Source: Fredericiella sp963839515
GTDB taxonomy: Bacteria > Chloroflexota > Anaerolineae > Caldilineales > Caldilineaceae
Assembly: GCA_963839515.1 (NCBI GenBank)
Contig: CAWIVN010000014.1
Location: forward strand, 186,001 to 250,000
DNA: 64,000 nucleotides
Direction of reading: 5' to 3'
The translations under genes and the position numbers were made by a program. Under the pieces are notes generated by a model that was not told the DNA's origin, made no database searches, and was given only the letters and a program-made list of their open reading frames with translations. How positions within the stretch are numbered: the stretch's first letter is position 1; each line of letters begins with the position of its first letter. This document shows, piece by piece, positions 26,643-37,955 of this stretch.

Positions 26643-26696
26643 CTGTCACAAATTGTCAACTGCGGGCATTCTGCTTACAAATTTGTGACAATTTGC
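26639..26696. promoter_or_regulatory. pair of inverted 22-bp operator-like sites
   Basis: Two copies sharing ATTTGTGACA plus flanking TTG/ACA and TTGC positions lie in opposite orientation at 26639-26660 and 26674-26696. The second contains the perfect palindrome ACAAATTTGT. The first overlaps the -35 of the ATPase promoter. This 307-bp gap between the ATPase gene and the response-regulator gene therefore probably holds a transcription-factor control region. The factor is unknown. Confidence 0.6.
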
Positions 26697-26837
26697 GCAC
26701 GCCCAAACGGGCGAACTGCTACAAATGCCGGTTGGTCGCGCGCTGCCGATATGATAGCCTATACTTGACCTAACGTGCAGCTTACGGAAGTCGAGTGATG
26801 AAATATGGAAGCGTCAATTGGTGGTCTCTAGCGCAGA

Positions 26838-27644
26838 ATGAACACAGAACGAACTGCCACCAATCCAGTCTTGCCCCCGAAAATCGGCGCCGATACCGTT
26901 TCACCCATGACCCGTGAGTGGGTCAATCGCGATGTCCGCATCCTGCTCGTGGACGACGAGCGGCTGATGCGCGACCTGATGGCGCTCTCGTTGCGCAGGC
27001 TCGACTTCTCAGTGGAGGCGGTCGCCGACGGGCGTACGGCCCTGTCCCTGCTGGAAACTGAATACTTCGATTTAGTCATGATGGACGTAGTGATGCCTGA
27101 TATGGATGGCTTCACCTTGCTTGCCGAACTGCGCCGCTTCTCCGACGTACCCGTGATCATGTTGACGGCCATGAACCGCCATGAGGACGTGGTGCGTGGG
27201 TTCGAGTTAGGGGCCGACAATTACATTGCCAAGCCGTTCAACTTCAAGGAAATGGAAGCGCGCATCCAGGCGGTTCTGCGGCGGGCCAGGCATTTGCTGG
27301 GTGGCGCCGCTTTTGACGTCGCCACCTATGGTGACCTGCACATCTATAACACGGAACAGCGTGCTGACCTGGCGGGCCAACCGGTAGATTTGACGCCGAC
27401 CGAGTTTGCGCTGTTGGCCTTTCTGGCCAAGCGCGGCGAACGGCCAACGCGCAAGGAAGAACTGCTGCAGGCCGTGTGGGGCTACAGCGGGAGCGACAAT
27501 CTCAACCTGGTCGAACTAGCTGTACGTCGCCTGCGCACCAAAATCGAAGTCGAACCCAGCCAACCCAAGCGCGTAATTACCGTGCGCGGCGTAGGCTACA
27601 AATATGTCTCGCAGCCCGATCTCACGACCGTCAATCGTGGCTGA
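26838..27644 (+). CDS. response regulator, OmpR/PhoB family
   Basis: Residues about 34-150 are a receiver domain with the acidic pair VDDE, phosphoacceptor Asp in LVMMDVVMPDMDG, the Thr switch in VIMLTA and Lys in AKPF. Residues 165-262 are a winged-helix DNA-binding domain (VDLTPTEFALLAFL, LVELAVRRLRTKI, VRGVGYKY). The 268 residues are slightly long because of an N-terminal extension. No histidine kinase is adjacent, so it is an orphan and its signal is unknown. A second Met at codon 24 might be the true start. Confidence 0.92.
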   Translation: MNTERTATNPVLPPKIGADTVSPMTREWVNRDVRILLVDDERLMRDLMALSLRRLDFSVEAVADGRTALSLLETEYFDLVMMDVVMPDMDGFTLLAELRRFSDVPVIMLTAMNRHEDVVRGFELGADNYIAKPFNFKEMEARIQAVLRRARHLLGGAAFDVATYGDLHIYNTEQRADLAGQPVDLTPTEFALLAFLAKRGERPTRKEELLQAVWGYSGSDNLNLVELAVRRLRTKIEVEPSQPKRVITVRGVGYKYVSQPDLTTVNRG

Positions 27645-27652
27645 CACACAGG

Positions 27653-28825
27653 CTAGCTGCGGATACGTCTGACGATTTCGTCCAGCTTTCTCACAATGTA
27701 ATCTACGTCTGCGCCTTCGCTGCTGCGACCCAGGCTAAAGCGCAGTGCGCCGGCAGCGTTGACGGCGTCCATGCCCATGGCTTCCAGCACATGGCTGGGG
27801 CGCTGCGCGCCGCTCGAACAGGCGCTGCCACTGCTGGCGGCAATATCGGCCATGTCCAATGCAATCAACATACCCTCGGCATCAGCTCCCTGCACGACAA
27901 AGCTGGCATGATTGGCCAGGCGCGTGCTGCGCGCGCCGGTGAGTGCCACATCCTTGATGGTTTCCAAGACCCCCTCGATCAACCGTTCGCGCAGGTGACA
28001 CTGGCGCTGCATCTCCAGTTCGCGGTCGGCCTCGACCAATTCAAACGCCTTGGCCATGCCGACGATCAGCGGCACGTTTTCCGTGCCGGCGCGGCGTCCG
28101 CCTTCGTGGCTGCCGCCCGTCTGCTGTGGCCAAAACGGCGTGCCGCTGCGCAAGTACAGAAAGCCCACGCCCTTGGGGCCGTAGAATTTGTGGGCGCCTG
28201 CACTGAGCGCGTCCACTTGCAGCAGGTCCACCTGCAGTGGCAGCTTGCCGCCTGCCTGCACCGCGTCGGTGTGCAGTGGCACGCCGCGTGACCGGCAAAG
28301 CCGGCCCAACTCGGCTACCGGTTGGATCGTGCCCACCTCGTTGTTGGCCAGCATGACGCTGGCCAGCGCCACGTCGTCGCCGTCGCCCAGGGCCCGTTCA
28401 AAGGCCGCCACGTCGACACGCGCCGCTTCGTCAACCGGGATCAGAGTCAGTGTGAAGCCATATCGGTCGCGTAGATCGGCTGCCGTCGCCAGCACTGCCT
28501 GGTGTTCGACTGGTGTCGTTAAAATGCGCGTGGCCCCCGTCGCGGCGCGGCGGGCGAGGGCGATGCCGCGCAAGGCGGCGTTATCGCTCTCGCTGCCGCA
28601 GCCGGTGAAGACGATCTCGCCGGCCTTGGCCCCAATCAGGCCTGCGATCGAGCGGCGGGCGTTCTCCAATGCCACATTGGCGCGGCGGCCAGTTCGGTGA
28701 ATGCTGGATGGATTGCCGTAAAACTCGCTAAAGTACGGCAACATGGCCTGCACCACTTCGGGGGCAACCGGTGTGGTCGCCGCATGGTCGACATATATTT
28801 GTCGTTGTGGCTGGCTGTTCATCAA
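27653..28825 (-). CDS. cysteine desulfurase, NifS/IscS family
   Basis: This PLP enzyme removes sulfur from cysteine to supply Fe-S clusters and thiolated tRNAs; homologues can also release selenium from selenocysteine. The N-terminus IYVDHAATTPVAPEV is typical. The PLP lysine is in SAGAHKFYGPKG, and the persulfide Cys in SGSACSSGAQRPSH, which is the class-I loop. The 390 residues fit. No scaffold gene (iscU/sufU) is adjacent. Given the selD and tRNA-Sec genes in the same window it could feed selenide to SelD, but this is only a possibility. A palindrome overlaps its probable -10 box. Confidence 0.93.
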   Translation of the reverse strand: MMNSQPQRQIYVDHAATTPVAPEVVQAMLPYFSEFYGNPSSIHRTGRRANVALENARRSIAGLIGAKAGEIVFTGCGSESDNAALRGIALARRAATGATRILTTPVEHQAVLATAADLRDRYGFTLTLIPVDEAARVDVAAFERALGDGDDVALASVMLANNEVGTIQPVAELGRLCRSRGVPLHTDAVQAGGKLPLQVDLLQVDALSAGAHKFYGPKGVGFLYLRSGTPFWPQQTGGSHEGGRRAGTENVPLIVGMAKAFELVEADRELEMQRQCHLRERLIEGVLETIKDVALTGARSTRLANHASFVVQGADAEGMLIALDMADIAASSGSACSSGAQRPSHVLEAMGMDAVNAAGALRFSLGRSSEGADVDYIVRKLDEIVRRIRS

Positions 28826-28872
28826 TTCTCCCCGCCTCCCGTGTGCACCTTACGCAGCGAGTCTAGGCTGTC

Positions 28873-28889
28873 GCATTGTATCACAATGC
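28873..28889 (-). promoter_or_regulatory. palindromic operator over the cysteine desulfurase -10 box
   Basis: GCATTGT-ATC-ACAATGC is a perfect 7-bp inverted repeat. On the minus strand it contains TACAAT (28875-28880), a good -10 sequence 50 bp upstream of the ATG, so a repressor bound here would block the promoter. No convincing -35 was found. Confidence 0.5.
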
Positions 28890-28961
28890 CGGTACGCACA
28901 TCTGGATGGCTGCTTACCCGGCTGCACAGGAGCACGCGCCGTTGCAAAAGATAGACCGGTC

Positions 28962-28999
28962 TTTGGTGTTCGGCCCTGCCGCCATTACAATAGCGGCAG
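28962..28999 (+). promoter_or_regulatory. probable hppA promoter with palindrome around the -10
   Basis: TTTGGT (28962-28967), an 18-bp spacer and TACAAT (28986-28991) form a plausible promoter about 65 bp before the hppA start. The -10 is framed by the inverted repeat CTGCCGC/GCGGCAG (28976-28982 and 28993-28999), which could be an operator. Confidence 0.45.
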
Positions 29000-29057
29000 T
29001 TTGGCTACAAAACATTAACATTCCTGGAATAGGCAGACAAAACTAAGGGGGACTACC

Positions 29058-31115
<2,058 letters not shown>

Positions 31116-31144
31116 TGCATTAAGAGCATTCAACTCCCGCCCCT

Positions 31145-31242
31145 CGCTCGGCGCTAGAGACCGAGTTTCTCAAGCGAACGCCGCTTGCCAGAAGCGGCGT
31201 TCGCCAGAAACTCGGTTTCTGATGCACCCGGTGCGCCGAGCG
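31145..31242. repeat. nested inverted-repeat element downstream of hppA
   Basis: Three sets of perfect arms nest: CGCTCGGCGC/GCGCCGAGCG (31145-31154, 31233-31242), CCGAGTTTCT/AGAAACTCGG (31161-31170, 31206-31215) and CGAACGCCGCTT/AAGCGGCGTTCG (31175-31186, 31192-31203). The whole 98-bp unit can form one long hairpin. It may end hppA transcription, but no T-tract follows, and the complex architecture looks more like a mobile palindromic element. The remaining parts of the gap to 31375 show nothing else. Confidence 0.85.
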
Positions 31243-31375
31243 AAAGGCAGTCTCGCCTCCCTCCCGCGTAGCCTGCACGCCCTCGTGCCCGCCTATGAGG
31301 TGTCTACTATTACGCAGGTTAGTATTGTAGTTGGTTTGCGGGCCGTTGTGGCGCTAGTCACGTGGTGGACGGCCT

Positions 31376-33103
31376 TCAGGCCGGATAGTACATATCAACG
31401 TTCTCAGCACTGATAAAGACGTGGTCCATAAAAACGGCCGGCGGGGCTGACTCGCCGCGTAAAATACGCAGCGCCAGGTCGGTGAGCTTCTCACCGTAGC
31501 GCTCCGGCATAAATGCGGTCGAGCCTACGATACGTGCACCCGGCCGGCGCAACTCGTCCCGGATCAGCCGGTCGGCTCCTTGCCCGATAATGGCAAGGTC
31601 CTGCTCGCGCTGAAGCGTCTGGGCAGCTCGCAGCGCGCCGATTGCGGCGTCGTCGTTGAAGCAGATGACGGCAATGTGGTGCAGGTCAGGCAGGGCGTGC
31701 AGCGCCCGCTCCGTCTCGGCCTGGCTGACACCGCTGGTGTTGCCGCTGTTGAGCACCAGTCGCCGGTCATCGGAAATGGCCCCTACGATCTCCTGCAGCC
31801 CCGCCAACTGTCCCTGGATGCGCGCAGCGGGCAGCGCCCCGGCCCGCGGCTCTTCCAACACAAGCAGACGGTCGATCTGCCCCTCCCATTGGGTGCGCAC
31901 CCATTCGCCCAGCGCCACGCCCGCCAGGTGTCCCGAGTGGAAATTATCCACGCCAAAATAGGTCGCCCCCACTAATGGAATGTCTACGGCGATGACGGGA
32001 ATGCCTGCCCGCTGGTATTTGTTCATCAATTGGCTGCCCACCTTAGCATCGATCTGGTATTCGATGGCCAGGTCGATCTCCTTATCGATAAAGTTGTCGG
32101 CAATCTCCAGCGCGCGCTCTCCGCTCAGACTGTTGTCTGCCACCACCAGGTCAATATTGCTAAGCTGTTTCGCTGAGCGCTCCAGTCCTCTGCGCACGTC
32201 CACGGCAAAGGGGATATCCTCGCTGAGGTTGGCAAAGCCCAGCTTGTACGCCGGCTGGCGCCGGTGCGACGTGTAGGTCGTAATCGTGTTCTCGCCGCAG
32301 ATCGTGAGGTCAAATGGGCGGCGGCGCAGTTCTTCAACCGTCTCCCCGTCTACGTCGCTGTCGATAAACAGGTGCGTGATCTGGTCTACGCTCGCCACCG
32401 ATGTCAACCCCACCTTGCCCAGCTTGCTTGAATCGACCAGCGCTACCACGCGGCTGGCTGCCTGCAGCATGAGTCGCTTGAGAGGAGCCTCTTGCAGGCT
32501 CAGTTCGGTTAGCCCCGCCTGGAGGTCAAAACCCACGCCGGACACGAAGGCCGTCCGGATGTGCAGCTCGTCAAGCATGCTCGCACCCAGCGTGCTGGTA
32601 ATAGCTCCGCCGTCGCTGTTGAGAATGCCGCCCAGCAAAATAACGGTATTGGATGGGTTGGTGGCCAGTTGGCGGGCGATCGCGACGCCATTGGTGACAA
32701 TTGTCAGTTGCTGGTGCTCCTGCAGAAAAGGCCCCATATGCAGGACAGTCGTGCTGGCATCGAGCAGGATTGTCTCGCCGCGTTCCACCAAGTTGGAGGC
32801 CCAGCGGGCGATGCGCTTCTTTGCCTGCGCGCTGACTTCCATCTTGGCCGGCAAGTTAGTGGGCAGGACTGCACGCAACGGCGCAGTGCCATTGGCCCCC
32901 GCCGCACCGTTAGTAGGCGGCGCGCCGATCAAGATGGCGCCCCCGCGCACGCGCTGTACCTTCTGCTCCGCTTCCAGGGCGTCGAGGTCGTTGCGGATGG
33001 TGCCTTCCGACACCTGCAGTTCCTTGGCCAATGTGGGTACGGTGATGCCCGGCTGTTCGTACAACAGGCGTAGGACGAGTTGGCGCCGCTCAAATGCGAT
33101 CAT
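31376..33103 (-). CDS. three-domain regulator: DeoR HTH, DeoR sensor and sugar-binding-protein domain
   Basis: Residues 1-55 are a DeoR helix-turn-helix (RLLYEQPGITVPTLAKELQ, VSEGTIRNDLDALE). Residues about 88-268 are the DeoRC sensor (ETILLDASTTVLHMG, VTNGVAIARQL, VVALVDSSKLGKVG), which normally senses phosphosugars. Residues about 286-575 are a periplasmic-binding-protein domain starting at YKLGFANLSEDIPF, with no signal peptide. This last domain is closely similar to the receptor encoded by the divergent gene: IPVIAVDIPLVGATYFGVDN versus VPVIAIDIPMPGATFFGADN, and both end in DHVFISAENV. The protein probably controls the adjacent sugar operon and itself, and might read both the free sugar and its phosphorylated form. 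Confidence 0.93.
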   Translation of the reverse strand: MIAFERRQLVLRLLYEQPGITVPTLAKELQVSEGTIRNDLDALEAEQKVQRVRGGAILIGAPPTNGAAGANGTAPLRAVLPTNLPAKMEVSAQAKKRIARWASNLVERGETILLDASTTVLHMGPFLQEHQQLTIVTNGVAIARQLATNPSNTVILLGGILNSDGGAITSTLGASMLDELHIRTAFVSGVGFDLQAGLTELSLQEAPLKRLMLQAASRVVALVDSSKLGKVGLTSVASVDQITHLFIDSDVDGETVEELRRRPFDLTICGENTITTYTSHRRQPAYKLGFANLSEDIPFAVDVRRGLERSAKQLSNIDLVVADNSLSGERALEIADNFIDKEIDLAIEYQIDAKVGSQLMNKYQRAGIPVIAVDIPLVGATYFGVDNFHSGHLAGVALGEWVRTQWEGQIDRLLVLEEPRAGALPAARIQGQLAGLQEIVGAISDDRRLVLNSGNTSGVSQAETERALHALPDLHHIAVICFNDDAAIGALRAAQTLQREQDLAIIGQGADRLIRDELRRPGARIVGSTAFMPERYGEKLTDLALRILRGESAPPAVFMDHVFISAENVDMYYPA

Positions 33104-33121
33104 GCAAGTATTTCCCGGGTA

Positions 33122-33175
33122 TTGACAGGGTGAATGCTGTCTGCTATATTAGCATCAATCTCCAACAAAAATCAA
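33122..33175. promoter_or_regulatory. overlapping divergent promoters with shared palindrome
   Basis: On the plus strand TTGACA (33122-33127), a 17-bp spacer and TATATT (33145-33150) form a near-consensus promoter for the sugar ABC operon. On the minus strand TTGATT (33170-33175), 18 bp and TAATAT (33146-33151) form the regulator's promoter. The palindrome TGCTA-TAT-TAGCA (33142-33154) covers both -10 boxes, an ideal position for an autoregulating repressor. A second imperfect palindrome, GCCAAAATTCGGC, follows at about 33186-33198. Confidence 0.78.
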
Positions 33176-33257
33176 CAAGTTTCGCCAAAATTCGGCAATG
33201 CCATACCCAACCATCCTAGTTTGCCTTTGCTTTGCCTGAGCCAAGAGGAGAAAACAC

Positions 33258-34316
33258 ATGAAGCTTTGGAAGGTACTTCCCCTGCTGTTGGTTGCCATGC
33301 TGTTCTTGTCGGCCTGCACCGCAGTCACTGTGCCCGCGCCACAGCCGGCCGCCGCGCCTGCTGGCGAAGCTGCCGCAGGCAGCGCTGCCTGCGCTACCGC
33401 TAAGGACGCGTACAAGATCGGCTTTGCCAACCTGACCGAAGACATCGTCTTTACCAAGCTGGTGCGCGAAGGCATGGAAAAGGCGGCCGCCGAGGCGGGC
33501 AACGTCGAGTTAGTCTTTGCCGACAACAAGCTGGACGGCGCTACCGCCCTGGCCAACGCCGAGAATTTTATCTCGCAAGGTGTAGACGGCGTGGTCGAGT
33601 TCCAGACCGACGAGGCGTTTGGCAACGTTATTATGAGCAAGTTCCGTGCCGCCAACGTACCGGTCATCGCCATCGACATTCCGATGCCGGGCGCTACTTT
33701 CTTTGGCGCCGACAACTACCTTGCCGGCCAGTTGGCAGGTGAGGCTGCCGCCAAATGGGTGGGCGAGAACTGGGACGGCCAGGTGGACGCCATCCTGCTG
33801 TTGGAGCTGCCGCAGTCCGGCCCTGTGCCCGCTGCCCGCATGCAAGGTATGCTCGACGCCCTCCAGGCCGGATTGGCCGCCCCTGTAGCGGAGGACAAAG
33901 TCTTCCGCCTCGATTCCAAGAATACGCAGGAAGAGTCCTTCAAGGTTACTTCCGACATCCTGCCCTCGCTGCCCGATGCCAAGCACATCGTCGCCATGAG
34001 CATCAACGACGGCACCGGCCTTGGCGTCGTCGCCGCCGCCGAAGCTGCCGGCCGCGCTGACCAGGTGATCGTCGTCGGACAGAATGCTGACCCCTCGGGT
34101 CAGGAAGAGATGATCAAAGAGAACAGCCGCTACTTGGGTGCAACAGCCTACTTCCCCGAAAACTACGGCAGCAAGATCATTCCTGCCATGCTCGACCTGC
34201 TCGAGTGCCGCCCGGTGCCGCCGTCGGTCTATGTGGACCACGTCTTCATCAGCGCCGAGAACGTTTGTGAGTACTACCCCGACAACTGGCCCGACTACTG
34301 CGCCGGCAAGAAGTAA
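33258..34316 (+). CDS. sugar ABC transporter substrate-binding lipoprotein (RbsB/RhaS type)
   Basis: The 352-residue receptor has a lipoprotein signal with lipobox LSAC (Cys20) and an Ala/Pro linker to about residue 50. The type-I periplasmic fold begins at YKIGFANLTEDIVF. Cys45 and the terminal ENVCEYYP cysteine could form a disulfide. The ATG follows AAGAGGAGA. It is the first gene of the sugar operon. Its mature domain is the closest relative, within this window, of the C-terminal domain of the divergent regulator. Downstream RhaM makes L-rhamnose, or a related 6-deoxy or aldose sugar, the likeliest ligand. Confidence 0.93.
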   Translation: MKLWKVLPLLLVAMLFLSACTAVTVPAPQPAAAPAGEAAAGSAACATAKDAYKIGFANLTEDIVFTKLVREGMEKAAAEAGNVELVFADNKLDGATALANAENFISQGVDGVVEFQTDEAFGNVIMSKFRAANVPVIAIDIPMPGATFFGADNYLAGQLAGEAAAKWVGENWDGQVDAILLLELPQSGPVPAARMQGMLDALQAGLAAPVAEDKVFRLDSKNTQEESFKVTSDILPSLPDAKHIVAMSINDGTGLGVVAAAEAAGRADQVIVVGQNADPSGQEEMIKENSRYLGATAYFPENYGSKIIPAMLDLLECRPVPPSVYVDHVFISAENVCEYYPDNWPDYCAGKK

Positions 34317-34334
34317 TCGACCAACTTTGCCTGA

Positions 34335-34364
34335 CTTCCAGGAGGTGTACTCACCTCCTGGAAG
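34335..34364. repeat. perfect hairpin between receptor and permease genes
   Basis: CTTCCAGGAGGTG and CACCTCCTGGAAG are exact inverted arms of 13 bp around the loop TACT. It starts 18 bp after the receptor stop, has no T-tract, and precedes the permease gene. It probably protects the receptor message or reduces read-through. A CTCCTGGAAG copy follows at 34371-34380 and may act as an alternative pairing partner near the permease ribosome site. Confidence 0.85.
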
Positions 34365-34385
34365 TGGCGTCTCCTGGAAGCCCTT

Positions 34386-35380
34386 ATGAGCCAATCTTCG
34401 CAGTCGTCCATGGCGCAAGCACCCACCCGCCGGTTGGGCAGCGCACTGGGCGGAATTGCCACTGAGCTGTCGCTGGTGGTGGTGCTGATCTTCATGTGCG
34501 TGATCTTCGGCGTACTCTCGCCCTTTTTCTGGACGACCACTAACCTGCTCAACATCGGCCAGACGCTAGCTTCGGTTGGCATCGTCGCCATCGGCATGAC
34601 GTTGGTGATCATCTCAGGCGGCATCGACTTGTCGGTGGGATCGGTGGCGGCGCTCACTAGCGTGACCACAAGCCTCCTGTGGACAAGCGCTGGGCTGCCA
34701 CTTTGGCTGGCCGTCATCCTGGCTATCGCCTGCGGCGTGCTGGCAGGGGCAGTCAACGGGCTGCTGATCACGCGGCTCAAGGTCAACCCGCTGATCACCA
34801 CGCTGGCTACCTTTTCCATTGTGCGTGGGCTGGCCTTTGTCATCAGCAATGGGCAGACCAATCAGATCAACAACGACGCCTTCAAGTTCCTGGGCCGCGG
34901 CGCCATCGCCGGTATCCCTTTTTCGTTGATCTTGATGGCGTTCCTTTACTTGTTGTTCTGGTACATACTGCGCTCGACTCATTACGGCCGTTCCATTTTT
35001 GCCATCGGCGGCAGCCCGGAGGCGGCGCGCCTGGCCGGCATCGCCATCAACCGCAACCTGCTGCTCGTCTACTTGATCAGTGGCCTGTTGGCGGCTGTGG
35101 TAGGCATCCTGATTTCCTCCCAGCTGGCACAAAGCGCCCCACGCGCTGCCGTTGGCCTGGAACTGTCTGCCATTGCCGCCGTGGTGTTGGGCGGCACCAG
35201 CCTGTCGGGTGGCAAGGGCTCGCTGTTAGGCACGTTGCTTGGCGTCTTGCTGCTGCGCATTCTGGACAACGGCCTGATCTTGCTCAACGTTTCCTCCTTT
35301 TACCAGGAAGTAGCCAGCGGATTGGTCCTGTTGATTGCAGTAGGCTTTGACCAACTGCGCGCTCGCTTGGGAGATCGACG

Positions 35381-35384
<4 letters not shown>
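34386..35384 (+). CDS. sugar ABC transporter permease 1 (RbsC type)
   Basis: The 332-residue permease has eight or more spans and the family phrases LVIISGGIDLSVGSVAAL and VVLGGTSLSGGKGSLLGTLLG. These belong to the CUT2 branch, which imports monosaccharides such as ribose, galactose and rhamnose. The start follows GGAAG. Its stop overlaps the ATPase start as ATGA. A second permease two genes later suggests a heterodimeric channel, as in rhamnose-type RhaP/RhaQ systems. Confidence 0.93.
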
Positions 35385-36914
<1,530 letters not shown>

Positions 36915-36925
<11 letters not shown>

Positions 36926-37943
36926 CATTGCCAAGGATGCTGCCACGAGCGCGGCACCTGTCCATCCGGCGCGCCGCAAGGGTTCCGAATCGACGTTGCG
37001 CGACGTGTTGGGTTTGGCCGCCGTTTATGCCGTGATCTTCCTGGCGTTGGCGCTCCTCTCGCCCTTCTTCCTGTCGGCGCAGAACATGGTCAACCTACTC
37101 ATGGCCACGTCGATTCTCGCCATCGTGGCCGTCTTCACCACCATGTTGATGATCAGCGGCGGCCTCGACCTGTCGGTCGGATCGGTGGTGGCACTGACTG
37201 GCGTAGTGATCGCCGTATTGCAGCCAGTCGCCGGCATCTGGCCGGCTGCCCTGGCAGGATTGTTGGCCGGGGTGCTGGTTGGGGCCCTCAACGGCCTGCT
37301 GGTGACGCGCGTGGGTATTAACGCCGTCATCACCACGCTGGGAACGCTCTACGTGGCGCGTGGCGCGGCCCTCGTGCTCTCCAACGGCCTGACCAAACCG
37401 GTGTTTGACGAAGGCTTCGCCGTACTGGGTGCCGGCCTGGTCTTCGGTGTGCCCATCCCCGTGTTGATCGCCCTGGTCCTGTTTGTGATCGGCATCACCG
37501 TGCTCAACTACACTACCTATGGTCGCGCCCTGTATGCCGTGGGCGGCAACGCCGAGGCCAGCCGGCTGGCAGCGCTGCCGGTCAAGCGCTATCAGTTTTT
37601 GGCTTATCTGTTTTCCGGCTTCAGCGCCGGGCTGGCGGGCGTGGTGCTGACCTCGCGCCTCTATGCAGCGGCCCCGCAGGCGGCCACAGGTTTGGAGTTC
37701 AGCGTCATAGCCGCCGTGGTGCTGGGCGGCACAAGCCTGGCCGGCGGTAAGGGCACGCTCCTGGGCACCTTCCTCGGCGTGCTGATCCTGGGCACACTGA
37801 ACAACGGCATGACCTTGCTCAGCCTCTCGTCGGATTACCAACAGATCGTGCAAGGGACCGTGCTGCTGCTGGCCGTGGCTATCGACCAGGTCCGGCTAGG
37901 AGCAGTGGATATCGCAGCGTTGAGAAGAAAGAGTAGGTTCTAG
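36915..37943 (+). CDS. sugar ABC transporter permease 2 (RbsC type)
   Basis: The ATG at 36915, inside the end of the ATPase gene and just after GAGGAGG (36905-36911), gives a 342-residue permease with eight or more spans. Family phrases are MISGGLDLSVGSVVALTGV and VVLGGTSLAGGKGTLLGTFLG. It resembles the first permease closely enough to be an ancient duplicate. A longer frame from 36855 would lie within the ATPase gene and lacks support. The isomerase gene follows 12 bp later. Confidence 0.93.
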
Positions 37944-37955
37944 AAGGAGTACGCA

